From an uncultured Gelidibacter sp. (GTDB lineage: Bacteria; Bacteroidota; Bacteroidia; Flavobacteriales; Flavobacteriaceae), in contig NZ_CANMTE010000009.1 in the NCBI RefSeq assembly GCF_947500795.1, positions 1-64,000 on the forward strand: a stretch of DNA of 64,000 nt. Reading direction: 5' to 3'. The notes under the pieces were generated by a model that worked only from the letters and a program-made list of their open reading frames with translations, did not search any database and was not told where the DNA came from. The position numbers were made by a program, and so were the translations under genes. Shown in pieces: positions 18,197 through 26,828 of this stretch (position 1 is its first letter; the number at the start of each line of letters is the position of its first letter).

Positions 18197-19588
18197 ATGT
18201 CAAAGAAAGCCATCCATTTTCAAGTTTCAGAGCGTAAACTTCTGCTCAGAGGTTTCGATTTGCTGATGGTGCTACTCGGACTTTATGTATTGGGACTCTT
18301 TTTTGAGAAGGAATTTTTAGAGATCAGTTGGAATAATCGTACGGCCGTTCTTATCCTTCTTTTTTACATCGCTGTTTTCGGGACCGTATTCGAACTCTAT
18401 GATCTACAGAAATCGAGCAGATTGGATGTAACCTTTAGGAATGTCGTATTTGCAGTTTCTACCGCTGCCATATTGTATTTTTTAACCCCCATATTAACGC
18501 CTTTCTTGCCGGATAAACGCCATCAGATCGTCTATTTTTATCTTACCATTATCTTTTCCATCTTTGCTTGGCGAACCGCTTACACAAAGTTAATTGCTTC
18601 GCCGCGATTTTATAAAAAGGTATTGTTGGTGGGCGAAGTGGCGCATTTGGACGATTTCGTGAAAGGGCTCGTTCAGGCAGATCCCAATTATAAGATTGTT
18701 GGATTTATCAATTGTCATGGTCCAAAGGAAAATGCTCAGAAATCGAGGACCATACAAGAGTACCCACCCCATGCTTTGATGCAGGTCATTAAAGCGCAGA
18801 GTATATCGGAAGTAGTTGTAGCGAGTTACGATTCGGAAACGATAACCACAGAAATTTACAACGATTTGATGCTGCTTTTAGAACGTGGATTTACCATTCG
18901 CGAGTATACCCAGGTGTATGAAGAAATTACCTATCGCGTTCCGCTACAGTTTATCGGTAAGGATTTTTATAAGTACTTCCCTTTCAGTCGCAGTAATCAG
19001 AATACCTTATACCTCTTTTTTAACCGTCTTTTTGATATCCTGTTTTCAGTGTTTGGCTTGTTTTGTGGGCTATTGATGCTGCCGTTTATTCTCGTCGGCA
19101 ATCTTTGCGGCAATAAAGGTCCTCTGTTTTACAGACAGGAACGCGTTGGTAAAAACGGAAAAGTTTTTAAGATTATTAAACTGCGCACAATGATTGTCAA
19201 TGCAGAAGCAAATGGGGCGAAGTGGGCTGAATTTAATGATTCCAGAATCACTAAATTTGGAAGGTTTCTAAGGCGCAGTCGGATTGATGAAATTCCTCAG
19301 TTTATAAACATACTCAAGGGCGACATGAGTGTTATTGGTCCGCGCCCTGAACGTCCATGCTTTATTAATGAACTCTCACAATCCATTCCGTTTTATGAAA
19401 CCCGACATATCGTAAAACCTGGACTCACCGGCTGGGCGCAGGTGAAAACAAGGTACGGTGCCTCTGTTGATGAAAGTCATGTAAAGTTACAGTACGATCT
19501 TTTCTACATTAAGCATAGAAGCTTCTTTTTGGATCTCAATATTATGGTGAAGACCTTGAGTACGGTGTTGTATTATAGGGGGCAGTAG
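18197..19588 (+). CDS. Exopolysaccharide priming glycosylphosphotransferase (WcaJ/WbaP type)
   Basis: This membrane enzyme transfers a hexose-1-phosphate to undecaprenyl phosphate and so starts the repeat unit. The N-terminal half has four hydrophobic segments and a Rossmann-like region (KVLLVGEVAHLDDFVK). The C-terminal sugar transferase domain has one membrane segment, then GPLFYRQERVGKNGK, KLRTM, SRIDEIPQFIN, KGDMSVIGPRPERP and KPGLTGWAQV, all hallmarks of the family. 463 aa, normal length. It has its own promoter and closes the glycan locus. Confidence 0.93.
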   Translation: MSKKAIHFQVSERKLLLRGFDLLMVLLGLYVLGLFFEKEFLEISWNNRTAVLILLFYIAVFGTVFELYDLQKSSRLDVTFRNVVFAVSTAAILYFLTPILTPFLPDKRHQIVYFYLTIIFSIFAWRTAYTKLIASPRFYKKVLLVGEVAHLDDFVKGLVQADPNYKIVGFINCHGPKENAQKSRTIQEYPPHALMQVIKAQSISEVVVASYDSETITTEIYNDLMLLLERGFTIREYTQVYEEITYRVPLQFIGKDFYKYFPFSRSNQNTLYLFFNRLFDILFSVFGLFCGLLMLPFILVGNLCGNKGPLFYRQERVGKNGKVFKIIKLRTMIVNAEANGAKWAEFNDSRITKFGRFLRRSRIDEIPQFINILKGDMSVIGPRPERPCFINELSQSIPFYETRHIVKPGLTGWAQVKTRYGASVDESHVKLQYDLFYIKHRSFFLDLNIMVKTLSTVLYYRGQ

Positions 19589-19612
19589 GGGAGTTGGGAT
19601 TTACGATTTACG

Positions 19613-19647
19613 ACCCGCCCGAACGTCCGTTTTCGGTACGGGCGGGT
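19613..19647 (+). terminator. GC-rich hairpin, possible terminator
   Basis: ACCCGCCCG (19613-19621) pairs with CGGGCGGGT (19639-19647); inside, CCG and CGG can pair around TTTT. No T-run follows, so a factor-independent terminator is not certain. It lies 24 nt after the priming transferase gene. Confidence 0.5.
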
Positions 19648-19656
19648 TGATGATTT

Positions 19657-19716
19657 TTGAAGTTGAAATTGAAGCAGAAATTGAAGTTGAAGCTGAATTT
19701 GAAAATGAAACTGAAA
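19657..19716 (+). repeat. Degenerate hexamer array, 10 units
   Basis: Ten 6-nt units in one register: TTGAAG, TTGAAA, TTGAAG, CAGAAA, TTGAAG, TTGAAG, CTGAAT, TTGAAA, ATGAAA, CTGAAA. The core TGAA is shared with the ACTGAAN heptads elsewhere in the window. Confidence 0.8.
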
Positions 19717-19802
19717 CCGATTTAAAGTTTATTTGTATAATTATAAGTTGTGATATGTAGTAAGTGTGTTTTCAAGAATTCAGAACGAAATTTCAAACTT
19801 AC

Positions 19803-19858
19803 ATAAACCCATAAACCCATAAACCCATAAACCCATAAACCCATAAACCCATAAACCC
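19803..19858. repeat. Octamer microsatellite ATAAACCC x7
   Basis: Seven perfect copies of ATAAACCC (19803-19858), running directly into the heptad array on the right through a partial eighth unit. Slippage could change the copy number. Confidence 0.92.
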
Positions 19859-19914
19859 ATAAACTCCTCAACTCACACCTCCAACCTCACACCTCCAACC
19901 TCCAACCTCACACC
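19859..19914 (-). repeat. Heptad array D after the lnt stop codon
   Basis: Read on the minus strand from the base after the TGA of the lnt gene: GGTGTGA GGTTGGA GGTTGGA GGTGTGA GGTTGGA GGTGTGA, then two diverged heptads, then the GGGTTTAT octamers. There is no gap between the stop codon and the first unit. Confidence 0.85.
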
Positions 19915-21504
19915 TCAAGAAACCCTACTCCTTCTAAACATCGTAATCAGAAACACAAATAGTGCTACGAAAATCGCGATGCGTGCTATATAATCGCCGG
20001 CGCGTGTGTAGAACGTGATTTTTTCGTTGGTGGTTAATGTGCCTGCCAAAGCGCCTTGTGTATTATAATCTAGGGAAGACATAATTTCTCCCTTGGCATT
20101 AATCAGCGCTGAGATGCCTGTGTTGGCACTTCTAACGATATCTCTACGGGTTTCTATCGCTCGTAAGCGGGCATAACTTAAATGTTGCTTATGACCTTGC
20201 GTTTCACCCCACCACGCATCGTTTGTGATGATAGCGAGAACAGTAGCGCCATTTTGGACATAACCGGTTACAAACTCGCCGTACACCGACTCATAACAAA
20301 TGATGGGCGCGGCAATTAAATTTGGATTGTCAGTAGTAAACACACCCCGCTCGTCTTGTGTGGTTTTCATAGCCAGTGTACCTCCTAAATCAATCATAAA
20401 ATCGCCAATGAGTGGTTTTATAATTTCTTGATACGGTAAAGTCTCGACGCCAACTACCAATTTCGATTTGTGATACAGTTGCACACTATCACTTTTGTTC
20501 AGCATCATCGCTGAATTGTAGTCATCATACCAAATTCCGCTGCTATGGTAATTGGACTGTTCTTTTATTTTCGATTTATCGGTAATGAAATTGATAAAAG
20601 AGATTCCTGTTAGCAGGTTCATATTGGGATGTTCCGATATGTATGCATCCAGTTTACTTTTAAAGTACATGTCTTCCAGCTGATTGATTTTGACATTATC
20701 TGCAAAAACGGTTTCAGGAGCAACCACTAGATCTGTTTTGGATGTGATTTTATCGTCCGTCAGGGTTAATAGCAAATCTGCTACCGCCTCGTTAGGCACA
20801 TTATACTTTTCAGAATAGGGGTCGATATTAGGTTGTAAAGCGATAACATTTACTTGTTCACCTTCAATGTTGTAACTGTGATAGATGCCTAAAGAGATTA
20901 GAATCGGTAAAAAAATTATGCTTACAACGATAATTCCATCTGTTTGAATCGACTTTACCGATTTTTCAGCGGCATACTTTAAGATTCCTTTGTAGATAAG
21001 AATATTCACTATCCAAACCCATAAGGTGCCGCCAAAAGTGCCTGTGTATTCGTACCATTGAATCCACGTAAAGTATTCTGAAAATCCATTGCCTAAATTC
21101 AACCATGGCCACGAAAAATCCCATCCTAAGTGTAGTTTTTCAAAGGCCATCCATAAACACATTAAAAACAATAAGCTGATGTTGGTTGTTGCACGCTTCG
21201 CAATGCTATGGTATAGCACCATCATAATGGACATCAACATGGAGTTGACCAATATGGCAAAACTAGCACCAAACACGTCCGCATATTGCAGCCAGTTTGT
21301 AGTAATATAATTCCAGATGACAAATCCGAAATAACTGTATCCGAATACGGCCAGTTTTTTCCAGCGAATTTCTGAAACCCTGACACGCTGTTCCATCATC
21401 AATAATGGGACAAAACCTATAAAAAGCAAGAGAGGAACGCCATAAGTAGGCCAACCTAAAGCTAAGATGAATCCTGAGAGTATGGCTAATAAGAAATTTT
21501 TCAT
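19915..21504 (-). CDS. lnt: Apolipoprotein N-acyltransferase
   Basis: Adds the third acyl chain to lipoproteins in the inner membrane. The first ~210 residues hold about six membrane segments; the nitrilase-type domain follows. The catalytic Glu-Lys-Cys set is visible: E264 in VVAPETVF, K346 in YHKSKLVVGVE and C403 in APIICYESVYGE. A final membrane helix closes the protein. 529 aa, the usual length. It stands alone on the minus strand, with repeat arrays on both sides; array D starts at its stop. Confidence 0.93.
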   Translation of the reverse strand: MKNFLLAILSGFILALGWPTYGVPLLLFIGFVPLLMMEQRVRVSEIRWKKLAVFGYSYFGFVIWNYITTNWLQYADVFGASFAILVNSMLMSIMMVLYHSIAKRATTNISLLFLMCLWMAFEKLHLGWDFSWPWLNLGNGFSEYFTWIQWYEYTGTFGGTLWVWIVNILIYKGILKYAAEKSVKSIQTDGIIVVSIIFLPILISLGIYHSYNIEGEQVNVIALQPNIDPYSEKYNVPNEAVADLLLTLTDDKITSKTDLVVAPETVFADNVKINQLEDMYFKSKLDAYISEHPNMNLLTGISFINFITDKSKIKEQSNYHSSGIWYDDYNSAMMLNKSDSVQLYHKSKLVVGVETLPYQEIIKPLIGDFMIDLGGTLAMKTTQDERGVFTTDNPNLIAAPIICYESVYGEFVTGYVQNGATVLAIITNDAWWGETQGHKQHLSYARLRAIETRRDIVRSANTGISALINAKGEIMSSLDYNTQGALAGTLTTNEKITFYTRAGDYIARIAIFVALFVFLITMFRRSRVS

Positions 21505-21552
21505 TGGGTAAATTTACAAACTAATTGGTTAGGATGGAATATGGAGGATTGG

Positions 21553-21692
21553 GAATATAGAATAGAGAATAGAGAATAGAGAATAGAGAATAAAGAATTA
21601 AGATACAAGTATTAAGAATTAAGAACCAAGAATCAAGAATCAAGAACCAAGAAACTTGAAACATAAAACCTGAAATCAAAAACCTGAAACAA
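21553..21692. repeat. Heptad array B: 20 units next to the PorV-like gene's stop
   Basis: Twenty 7-nt units in one register on the plus strand: GAATATA, GAATAGA (four times), GAATAAA, GAATTAA, then GAATCAA/GAACCAA and at the end GAAACAT, AAAACCT, GAAATCA, AAAACCT, GAAACAA. The array ends 2 nt from the stop codon (21695) of the minus-strand gene. It fills most of the gap between lnt and that gene. Confidence 0.88.
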
Positions 21693-21694
21693 AA

Positions 21695-22765
21695 TTATCT
21701 AAACACGCTGAAATCTAATTTTAATGAAAACACGTTAGAGTAGAGGGCAGCACTTTGATCGCCAATATCTGTAAACGCATAGTCGATTTGAATGCCTCGG
21801 TATTTGAATCCGACTCCAAAATTAGGCTGAAAGCTTAAATTTTCAGAATTATCAAGTTGGAGTTCATTTTGGAAATTACCCACGCCCGCTCTTAAAAATA
21901 CCAATTCAGTGTATCCAAATTCGAAACCTAAAGACGGGGTGATGCTTGCAAATGAGGTTGAAAACACATCATTATTTTGCTCAAAACGTACATTAAGATC
22001 TAATGCGGTGACTAGGGAATAATCATAGTGAAACACAAACTTTTTAGACATGCCTAGTTGTAATTTCGGAATAGTCAACTCGGTCGATTCAGGAACTTCC
22101 TGATTTTGGCCTTCCACAGCATCTTCAATGGCGGCGAGCTTTTCCTTATCGAAAGTCCAAGCGTTAAATGTCGTAGTAATATCTCTTGCCATCACTCCAA
22201 ATTTCCAATCGTTTTGAGATTGAAACTGAATGCCCGCATCGAGTCCGAATCCCCAGGACGAAGCAAAATCACCAATAATGCGTCGGATGACCTTGGCATT
22301 CACGCCATAGCTAAATCCGTCCAACGGAATCTTGCGCGCATAAGAAAAGGTTAGTCCATAATCGGCCGTAGAAAAGAGATTAATCCGATCATAATTAATG
22401 TTGCCTTGGTCGTCAAGCAACTGCGTGGTATCTAAAATATCATCTACTCCAAATCGTATCAACGAGATGCCTACCGCACTTCGGTCATCGATTGGCATCG
22501 CAAATGCGAGATAATTATAATTGGCAATATTCGCAAAATAACTCGAGTGCATCAACGCTATTTGGTTGTCCTCCAGCTTGGTCAATCCAGCAGGATTCCA
22601 ATACCCTGAGTTTACATCTGCAGATTGTGACACCACGGCATTACTCATTCCTAAGGCAGCAGCATCTACACCAATATTCATAAATTCATTGGAATATTTA
22701 CGTGCTTTCTGGCCATAAGCAAGAATTGTCAATAGGAAGACTACAACAAAGGCACGTGTTTTCAA
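21695..22765 (-). CDS. PorV/PorQ-family outer-membrane barrel protein
   Basis: A signal peptide (MKTRAFVVVFLLTILAYGQ) precedes a beta-rich sequence with the family start: GVDAAALGMSNAVVSQSADV then YWNPAGL. The rest alternates aromatic and polar residues as in an outer-membrane barrel, ending in the typical aromatic C-terminus (FSVFR). 356 aa. PorV and PorQ serve type IX secretion, but this family also has paralogues of unknown role; no other T9SS gene is near, so I keep the call at family level. Confidence 0.8.
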   Translation of the reverse strand: MKTRAFVVVFLLTILAYGQKARKYSNEFMNIGVDAAALGMSNAVVSQSADVNSGYWNPAGLTKLEDNQIALMHSSYFANIANYNYLAFAMPIDDRSAVGISLIRFGVDDILDTTQLLDDQGNINYDRINLFSTADYGLTFSYARKIPLDGFSYGVNAKVIRRIIGDFASSWGFGLDAGIQFQSQNDWKFGVMARDITTTFNAWTFDKEKLAAIEDAVEGQNQEVPESTELTIPKLQLGMSKKFVFHYDYSLVTALDLNVRFEQNNDVFSTSFASITPSLGFEFGYTELVFLRAGVGNFQNELQLDNSENLSFQPNFGVGFKYRGIQIDYAFTDIGDQSAALYSNVFSLKLDFSVFR

Positions 22766-22972
22766 TAGCGATAATTTTTACAAAGATGCATATTATTTTT
22801 ATTCTATATCACTTCAAGGGCACGGCAATGTTGTCGCTAAAAAAGGCATTTACGGTCAAAGAAAAAATTAAATAACGTAGACCGCCATTTTTTTGACGAA
22901 ATAAGCATTCAATTATGCCTCATAAGCATTTTCTTATAAAAATAGTTTGTTATTTTTACACAAACTTACACC

Positions 22973-23728
22973 ATGGCTATAAAAAGACATCTTCCGAATA
23001 TCATCACGCTACTCAATCTGTTTTGCGGTAGTATCGCGGTATTATTTGCCGTTCAGAATAATTTTGTTGCCGCAGCACTTTTTGTGTTTTTAGGCATCTT
23101 CTTCGACTTTTTTGATGGACTTGTTGCCAGAAAACTGAATGTCCAAAGTCCCTTAGGTCTCCAATTGGATTCCTTAGCGGACATGGTGACCAGCGGATTG
23201 GTGCCGGGGATTGTCATGTTCAAGTTACTGACTTTAGCAACCAATAGCAGCACTTTTATGATTGGTGACGAGTGGGGAAGTGCATTGCACTGGGTTTCTA
23301 TTAGTTTTTCGCCATTAGCATTAATAGGATTGTTTATAACCTTGGCGTCCGCATACCGATTGGCAAAATTCAATTTGGATGAAGATCAGCAGACGACATT
23401 TACCGGATTGCCAACACCTGCCAATGCCTTGTTGATTATTTCCCTGCCATTGATTATGGAATTCCAGAACAGCAATGCCATAAATGCTGTTATCTTAAAT
23501 CCATGGTTTCTGGTGGCCATGACATTTTTAAGCTGTTACTTGCTCAATGCGAACATCAAATTGTTTGCCTTGAAGTTTAAGGATTGGAGTTTTAAAAACA
23601 ATGCCGTCCGTTATATCTTCATTATTTTATGTGCGATTTTTATCATATTGTTCAAATTTGTTGCCATACCGATCATCATCGTTTTTTACGTCTTATTATC
23701 TTTGTTTTCTAAAACTTTAACAAGGTAA
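22973..23728 (+). CDS. pssA: CDP-diacylglycerol-serine O-phosphatidyltransferase
   Basis: A membrane CDP-alcohol phosphatidyltransferase. The catalytic signature DG-x2-AR-x8-G-x3-D-x3-D fits exactly at residues 48-70 (D48, G49, A52, R53, G62, D66, D70). About eight hydrophobic segments follow. It should make phosphatidylserine, the precursor of phosphatidylethanolamine. The N-terminus KRHLPNIITLLNLFCG is typical of PssA, which favours serine over glycerol-phosphate as the acceptor. 251 aa. The DUF808 gene begins 38 nt downstream. Confidence 0.9.
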   Translation: MAIKRHLPNIITLLNLFCGSIAVLFAVQNNFVAAALFVFLGIFFDFFDGLVARKLNVQSPLGLQLDSLADMVTSGLVPGIVMFKLLTLATNSSTFMIGDEWGSALHWVSISFSPLALIGLFITLASAYRLAKFNLDEDQQTTFTGLPTPANALLIISLPLIMEFQNSNAINAVILNPWFLVAMTFLSCYLLNANIKLFALKFKDWSFKNNAVRYIFIILCAIFIILFKFVAIPIIIVFYVLLSLFSKTLTR

Positions 23729-23766
23729 GTTTAAACAAACTCGTACTTACACTATAACAAGACGCT

Positions 23767-24642
23767 ATGGCTTCAGGATTTTTTGCATTACTAGATGATA
23801 TTGGTGCCCTTATGGACGATGTAGCCGCTATGGCTAAAATTTCTACTAAAAAAACTGCCGGAATTTTAGGTGATGATTTGGCTGTAAATGCGGAAAAAGC
23901 TTCTGGATTTGTAGCCTCACGAGAAATTCCTGTGCTTTGGGCCATAACAAAAGGCTCCTTTGTAAATAAACTCATTATTTTGCCTGTTGCTTTCTTGCTC
24001 AGTGCCTTTTTGCCTGTAGCAGTAACGGTCATCTTGATATTAGGAGGTATTTACTTGGCTTACGAGGGTGCAGAAAAAATTTATGAATATTTGGTTCCAC
24101 ATCACGATGGTGTTGAAGCGGTGCAGACTGAAGGCTTGTCAGAGGCTGATATCCTTGAAATAGAAAAAACCAAAATCAAGTCCGCTATTGTCACTGATTT
24201 TATTTTATCTGTAGAAATTGTAATTATCGCTTTGGGGAGTGTTGTTGGTCAATCGCTGCTCATTCAAATTTTAGTGGTGAGTATTGTGGCGCTGATTGCC
24301 ACTGTAGGTGTTTATGGAATTGTGGCTTTAATTGTCAGAATGGACGATTTTGGATACCGGTTGATCCGCTTAAATGATAAGGATAAGAGTACTTCTGATT
24401 TCTTCGGTCACTTATTGGTAAATGCCTTGCCTTGGGTGATTAAAAGCTTAGGTGTGATTGGAACAATAGCCTTAATCTTAGTGGCTGGTGGTATTTTTGC
24501 TCATAATTTAGAGTTTTTACACCATTTCTTAGAGTCTTGGCCATCCATCATTAAAGAGTTTGTGATTGGGCTTGCCTTTGGGGCAGTGGCTTTGTTGGTT
24601 TTTACGGGGGTAAAGAAGGTGATTGGGGGTTTTAGGAAGTAG
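23767..24642 (+). CDS. DUF808 family membrane protein (YedI-like)
   Basis: The opening MASGFFALLDDIGALMDDVAAM and the following KTAGILGDDLAVNAE region are the hallmark of DUF808 proteins such as E. coli YedI. Six or so membrane segments are evident (residues 75-110, 140-185, 220-250, 265-285). The function is unknown for the family. 291 aa. It probably shares a transcript with pssA. A 25-nt repeat begins 2 nt after its TAG. Confidence 0.88.
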   Translation: MASGFFALLDDIGALMDDVAAMAKISTKKTAGILGDDLAVNAEKASGFVASREIPVLWAITKGSFVNKLIILPVAFLLSAFLPVAVTVILILGGIYLAYEGAEKIYEYLVPHHDGVEAVQTEGLSEADILEIEKTKIKSAIVTDFILSVEIVIIALGSVVGQSLLIQILVVSIVALIATVGVYGIVALIVRMDDFGYRLIRLNDKDKSTSDFFGHLLVNALPWVIKSLGVIGTIALILVAGGIFAHNLEFLHHFLESWPSIIKEFVIGLAFGAVALLVFTGVKKVIGGFRK

Positions 24643-24643
24643 G

Positions 24644-24807
24644 AAGTTTAAAAGTTGAGGAGGTTTAGTGGGGCTAAAGTTTGCTGATTTACCCGGAATA
24701 ACAGCCTGTTAGGAACTAATATCTTCAGTCTAAAATAGTTTAGTAAGTTTAAAAGTTGAGGAGGTTTAGATGAAAGTTTAGGGAGTTTAAAAGTTTAGGA
24801 GGTTTAG
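24644..24807 (+). repeat. 25-nt repeat, three copies, next to a stop codon
   Basis: A unit beginning AAGTTTAAAAGTTGAGGAGG and ending TTTAG occurs at 24644-24668 and 24745-24769 (identical) and at 24783-24807 (two differences). The first copy begins one base past the stop of the DUF808 gene. The 76 nt between copies 1 and 2 are unique. Confidence 0.85.
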
Positions 24808-24868
24808 GCGTACGTGAGTTGAAAATTTAATCTGCCGAAAGATTCCTATAGCAATGTAAACTGCCACT

Positions 24869-25609
24869 CTAAAAAAGAATTTTCTTCTTACGTAGCTCGA
24901 AATTCTGACCTAAATAGACTTTACGGACCATTTCATCTTCAGCCAATTCTTCTGGCTTTCCTGCTTTTAGAATGTTACCTTCAAACATCAAATAGGTTCT
25001 GTCTGTAATCGCCAAGGTTTCCTGAACATTATGGTCGGTAATTAAAATACCGATGTTCTTTTTAGTCAATTGCGCTACAATACGCTGAATATCCTCAACC
25101 GCCACAGGGTCAACTCCCGCGAAAGGTTCGTCCAATAGAATAAAGTTAGGGTTCGTGGCTAGTGCGCGTGCAATTTCAGTACGACGACGCTCACCACCCG
25201 ATAATAAATCGCCTCTACTTTTTCTGATGTGTCCCAATCCGAACTCATCAATCAGAGATTCCATCTTATCAAACTGTTCTTTTTTTGACAATTTCGTCAT
25301 CTGAAGTACGCTCAGAATGTTGTCTTCAATGCTCAGTTTTCTAAACACTGATGCTTCTTGTGCCAAATAGCCAATACCGTGTTGTGCACGTTTGTACATC
25401 GGGAATTTAGTAATTTCCTGATTGTCTAAATGGATCTTTCCGCCATTAGGTTTAATCAAGCCTACAATCATGTAGAAAGAGGTGGTTTTACCCGCTCCAT
25501 TTGGGCCTAGTAAACCTACAATTTCTCCTTGATTGACTTCTAAAGAGACATTCTTAACCACTTGGCGCCCACCATAGGACTTCATTAAATTTGTTGCACT
25601 TAGCTTCAT
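24869..25609 (-). CDS. lptB: LPS export ABC transporter ATP-binding protein
   Basis: The ATPase that powers LPS transport from the inner membrane with LptFG. Walker A is GPNGAGKTT (residues 35-43), the signature LSGGERRRTEIARAL, Walker B FILLDEPFAGVD and the switch His in ITDHNV. 246 aa, as usual. The MKLSATNLMKSYGGRQVVK opening and the FRKLSIEDNI region are typical of LptB rather than other ABC ATPases. First of a co-directional minus-strand run going back to kpsF, whose product acts in Kdo synthesis, so two LPS genes lie close together. Confidence 0.93.
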   Translation of the reverse strand: MKLSATNLMKSYGGRQVVKNVSLEVNQGEIVGLLGPNGAGKTTSFYMIVGLIKPNGGKIHLDNQEITKFPMYKRAQHGIGYLAQEASVFRKLSIEDNILSVLQMTKLSKKEQFDKMESLIDEFGLGHIRKSRGDLLSGGERRRTEIARALATNPNFILLDEPFAGVDPVAVEDIQRIVAQLTKKNIGILITDHNVQETLAITDRTYLMFEGNILKAGKPEELAEDEMVRKVYLGQNFELRKKKILF

Positions 25610-25660
25610 TGACTTTGTTTAATAGAACAAACTTACAATTTTTAATTTTATTGAAACAGC

Positions 25661-26011
25661 TTAAGATTGTTGTTCCAATGCTTCCCAAAACTCGTAAGCC
25701 CTGCGTAAATGCGGTACAACTATCGTACCACCAACTAAAGTGGCAATTCCTAAAGCTTCATTGATTTCCGCTTTGGTAAGTCCGTGTTTGTAGCTGGTTT
25801 CTAAATGGTATTTAATGCAGTCATCACAGCGTAATACAGCGGAAGCTACCAAGCCTAAAAGCTCTTTTGTTTTAACATCTAGAGCACCTTCTGCGTAAGC
25901 ATTAGTGTCTAAATTGAAAATACGCTTGATGATTTTATTGTTGTCATCGGCCAAAATTTTATCATTCATTTTGGAGCGATAATCATTAAATTCTTTGACG
26001 ATATCAGACAT
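25661..26011 (-). CDS. Carboxymuconolactone decarboxylase/AhpD-like protein
   Basis: A small all-helical protein of 116 aa with the redox motif C62-x-x-C65-x3-H69 (RCDDCIKYH) of AhpD-type members, followed by GLTKAEINEALGIATLVGG. It is probably a peroxidase-linked disulfide reductase, or a protein of unknown redox role. Its start overlaps the end of tatC by 8 nt, so the two are co-transcribed. Confidence 0.85.
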   Translation of the reverse strand: MSDIVKEFNDYRSKMNDKILADDNNKIIKRIFNLDTNAYAEGALDVKTKELLGLVASAVLRCDDCIKYHLETSYKHGLTKAEINEALGIATLVGGTIVVPHLRRAYEFWEALEQQS

Positions 26012-26828
26012 GTTTCTTGGCTTTACGTTTTTGATTTCTAACTACTATAGCCGAAATATAAATACTTACTTGATATAAAATCAGGATTGGAATGGCAACA
26101 ATCACCTGACTCGCAACATCTGGAGGAGTGATAATAGCCGAAATAATTAGCACGCCCACTAAGGCGAATTTTCTATATTTTTTAAGGATTTCAGGGGTCA
26201 CCAATCCAACTTTCGTTAAGAAATAAATGATGATTGGCAATTCAAATACAAAACCGGCAGCAATGGATGAGGAGCGTACCAAACTGATATACGAACTGAT
26301 ATCAAATTGGTTGCTAATTTCACTACTGACCGAATAGGTTCCTAAAAAGTTAATCGATAATGGTGTGATGACATAATAGCCAAATAGCACGCCGATAAAG
26401 AATAATAGGGAGGAGATGATAATGAATCCGCGTGAACTTTTGCGTTCCTTATCGAGTAGTCCTGGACTTATAAATTTCCATAATTGATAGATGATATAGG
26501 GAAAGGCTATAATAAATCCTGCATAAATAGACGTCCAAATATCGGCAGAAAACTGACCACTCATGGTTCTACTTTGAATGGTAAACGGAAATGTTTCTGC
26601 GCAAAATGTAGAATCGAAGTTGAAAAATGTTGACAATTGACAGAGGTACTTATAGGTCGGGAAATCCATTCGTTTCGGACCGAAAATAATCACATCAAAA
26701 ATCCATCGTGAAAAAATGAATGCAACACCACCAGCAATAAATATGCTTAAGGTAATGCGGATTAAGTGCCAACGTAAATCTTCGAGATGATCTAAGAATG
26801 ACATCTCATTAATGTTCTTTTTCGCCAT
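26004..26828 (-). CDS. tatC: Sec-independent protein translocase TatC
   Basis: Membrane core of the twin-arginine translocase, which exports folded proteins. It has the N-terminal MSFLDHLEDLRWHLIR motif (conserved Glu and Arg) and six membrane segments. The loop FAETFPFTIQ lies in the first periplasmic region, which is longer than in E. coli. 274 aa. It overlaps kpsF by one base (26828) and the AhpD-like gene by 8 nt. No tatA is visible in the window. Confidence 0.93.
   Translation of the reverse strand: MAKKNINEMSFLDHLEDLRWHLIRITLSIFIAGGVAFIFSRWIFDVIIFGPKRMDFPTYKYLCQLSTFFNFDSTFCAETFPFTIQSRTMSGQFSADIWTSIYAGFIIAFPYIIYQLWKFISPGLLDKERKSSRGFIIISSLLFFIGVLFGYYVITPLSINFLGTYSVSSEISNQFDISSYISLVRSSSIAAGFVFELPIIIYFLTKVGLVTPEILKKYRKFALVGVLIISAIITPPDVASQVIVAIPILILYQVSIYISAIVVRNQKRKAKKHV

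Larger units (their letters stand above)
19589..19914. other. Repeat-filled gap between convergent genes
   Basis: No gene is seen. From left to right it holds a few 7-nt-spaced units right after the stop (GGGAGTT GGGATTT ACGATTT), a GC-rich hairpin (19613-19647), a hexamer array (19657-19716), an octamer array (19803-19858) and a heptad array reading from the other side (19859-19914). Confidence 0.8.

Noticed and set aside
19803-19914. Possible CRISPR array
   Set aside because: Units are 7-8 nt with no spacers, and no cas genes are near.
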